This document shows, one piece after another, positions 62,816 to 64,000 of a stretch of DNA of 64,000 bases. Positions within the stretch are counted from its first letter, which is position 1. Every line of letters begins with the position of its first letter. The stretch is taken from assembly GCA_014138645.1 (NCBI GenBank), contig JACJIB010000008.1:1-64000 (forward strand), read 5' to 3'. Under the pieces are notes generated by a model. It made no database searches and was not told the DNA's origin. It was given only the letters and a program-made list of their open reading frames with translations. Position numbers and translations under genes: made by a program. Source of the DNA: Methylorubrum thiocyanatum. GTDB taxonomy: Bacteria; Pseudomonadota; Alphaproteobacteria; Rhizobiales; Beijerinckiaceae.

Positions 62816-64000
62816 ATGAACGTGTTCTCACGCCGGGGCCTGATCGCTGCCGCAGGCGGCGTGGCATGGGGCGCTGGCTCCGCGCGATCGGCCGAGGGAC
62901 CGTCGCCGCTCCGGGGCAACAAGGGCGCCGACATCCTCGGGCCCCGCAACGCGCCGCGCGAGGCGGAGGACCCCTTCACCGTGGCGCCGCCGAAGACCGA
63001 CCACGGCACCATGCCGAACCTGAAATGGTCGTTCGCCGACAGCCACATGCGGCTCGAGGAAGGCGGCTGGGCGCGCCAGACGACGACGCGGGAACTGCCG
63101 ATCTCCACGACCATGGCCGGCGTGAACATGCGCCTGAAGGCCAACGTCGTCCGCGAGATGCATTGGCACAAGGAGGCGGAGTGGGCCTACATGATCAAGG
63201 GCCGCGCCCGGATCACCGCGATCGACGGCGATGGGCGCACCTTCGCCGACGATGTCGGCGAGGGCGACCTCTGGTACTTTCCCTCCGGCATCCCGCACTC
63301 GATCCAGGGGCTCGACGGGCCGGAGGACGGCTGCGAGTTCCTGCTGGTGTTCGATGACGGCGGCTTCTCGGAGGACTCGACCTTCCTGATCACCGACTGG
63401 CTCGCGCATACGCCGCGCGACGTGCTCGCGAAGAACTTCGGTTTGCCGGAGCGCGCCTTCGACGCCCTCCCCGAGAAGGAACTCTACATCTTCCCCGGAC
63501 CGAAGCCGGGCGCCCTGGCCGAGGACCAGCTCGGCGGTGCGGGGCCGGTGCCGAAGCGTTTCAGCCACAGGATGCTGGCGCAGGAACCGATCCGCACGAC
63601 GGGCGGCACCATTCGGATCACCGATTCCACGATCTTTCCGGCCTCCACCACCATCGCCGCAGCGCTGGTCGAGTTGGAGCCGGGCGCGATGCGCGAGCTG
63701 CATTGGCATCCCAACGGCGACGAGTGGCAGTACTACCTCTCCGGCCGGGGGCGGATGACGGTGTTCGGCTCGGAATCGAAGGCGCGCAGCTTCGATTATC
63801 AGGCGGGCGACGTTGGCTACGTCCCGTTCGCCATGGGCCACTACATCGAGAACACCGGCGACACGCCGCTGACCTTCCTCGAGATGTTCCGCAGCCCGCG
63901 CTACGCCGACATCTCCCTGCGCCAATGGATGGCCCTGACCCCGCACGCCCTGGTGCAGGCCCATACCAAGCTCGACCGGGCCGCGATCGATGCCTTGCCG
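62816..64000 (+). CDS. Oxalate decarboxylase-type bicupin (3' end beyond window)
   Basis: 395 codons are visible, open to the window end. The N-terminus has a twin-arginine signal (FSRRGLIAAAGGVAWGAG, cleavage near ARSA), so the protein should go to the periplasm. Two Mn-cupins follow: H116 and H118 with Glu in MHWHKEAEWAYMIKG, and H296 in LHWHPNGDEWQYYLSG. The lid loop reads SEDST at 185-189, keeping the Glu186 that oxalate decarboxylase needs (SENST in B. subtilis). It should convert oxalate to formate and CO2. GAGG lies about 8 bases before the ATG. Confidence 0.9.
   Translation, partial: MNVFSRRGLIAAAGGVAWGAGSARSAEGPSPLRGNKGADILGPRNAPREAEDPFTVAPPKTDHGTMPNLKWSFADSHMRLEEGGWARQTTTRELPISTTMAGVNMRLKANVVREMHWHKEAEWAYMIKGRARITAIDGDGRTFADDVGEGDLWYFPSGIPHSIQGLDGPEDGCEFLLVFDDGGFSEDSTFLITDWLAHTPRDVLAKNFGLPERAFDALPEKELYIFPGPKPGALAEDQLGGAGPVPKRFSHRMLAQEPIRTTGGTIRITDSTIFPASTTIAAALVELEPGAMRELHWHPNGDEWQYYLSGRGRMTVFGSESKARSFDYQAGDVGYVPFAMGHYIENTGDTPLTFLEMFRSPRYADISLRQWMALTPHALVQAHTKLDRAAIDALP

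Overview
This window is high-GC (roughly 65-70%) alphaproteobacterial chromosome. Its content points strongly to Methylorubrum (Methylobacterium) extorquens or a very close relative. The best evidence is one neighbourhood holding pccB, ccr (crotonyl-CoA carboxylase/reductase), the ethylmalonyl-CoA mutase gene ecm/meaA and meaB. These are the signature genes of the ethylmalonyl-CoA pathway that regenerates glyoxylate in isocitrate-lyase-negative methylotrophs. The organism call is inference from gene content; no database was searched.

Layout. 1-2150: edge of an integrated element, with a cut IS5-type insertion sequence, a tyrosine integrase and a tRNA-Ser(CGA) that is probably the attachment site; the element would extend left of the window. 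2272-10967: housekeeping genes (rarA, M32 carboxypeptidase, an Hsp70-like ATPase, a pseudouridine synthase, a HAD phosphatase, the ATP12 assembly factor) mixed with small secreted proteins. 11203-28626: central-metabolism block, in order pccB, a membrane protein, tRNA-Val(CAC), tetR-ilvC, a flavin-binding protein, a methyltransferase, ccr, katA, ecm, an outer-membrane DUF2490 protein, a divergent SDR/ArsR pair, trpS, leuD, a C15-type peptidase and meaB. 28772-35520: a lipoprotein hydrolase, an acidic protein, an S9 peptidase, an L,D-transpeptidase and sbcD. 35531-43427: sbcC, a NarK-type transporter, comF, a degenerate methyltransferase and DUF427. 43462-47398 (minus strand): argJ, SIMPL, mutT and DUF6880 as one tightly packed operon. 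47775-57101: a divergent receiver protein, glutathione peroxidase, small proteins, putA and a large AsmA protein. 57216-64000: uvrD, phoH, aqpZ, a DEDDh exonuclease with a SWIM-like zinc motif, and an oxalate decarboxylase cut by the window end.

How the genes work together. Ccr makes ethylmalonyl-CoA from crotonyl-CoA and CO2. Ecm, a B12 enzyme, converts it to methylsuccinyl-CoA. PccB carboxylates propionyl-CoA downstream of the pathway, and MeaB protects or gates B12-dependent acyl-CoA mutases. They form a loose cluster of separately transcribed units, not one operon. IlvC and LeuD belong to branched-chain amino acid synthesis, ArgJ to arginine synthesis, and PutA to proline oxidation.

I found no CRISPR array, no rRNA and no convincing new defence or biosynthetic system. 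The most unusual items are regulatory palindromes (24 bp at 10731, 16 bp at 13751, a 9-9-9 inverted repeat at 24448), a tandem repeat in front of the integrase, a paired inverted intergenic repeat at 30376, an exonuclease-SWIM fusion, a degenerate receiver protein and a methyltransferase without a normal SAM-binding loop.
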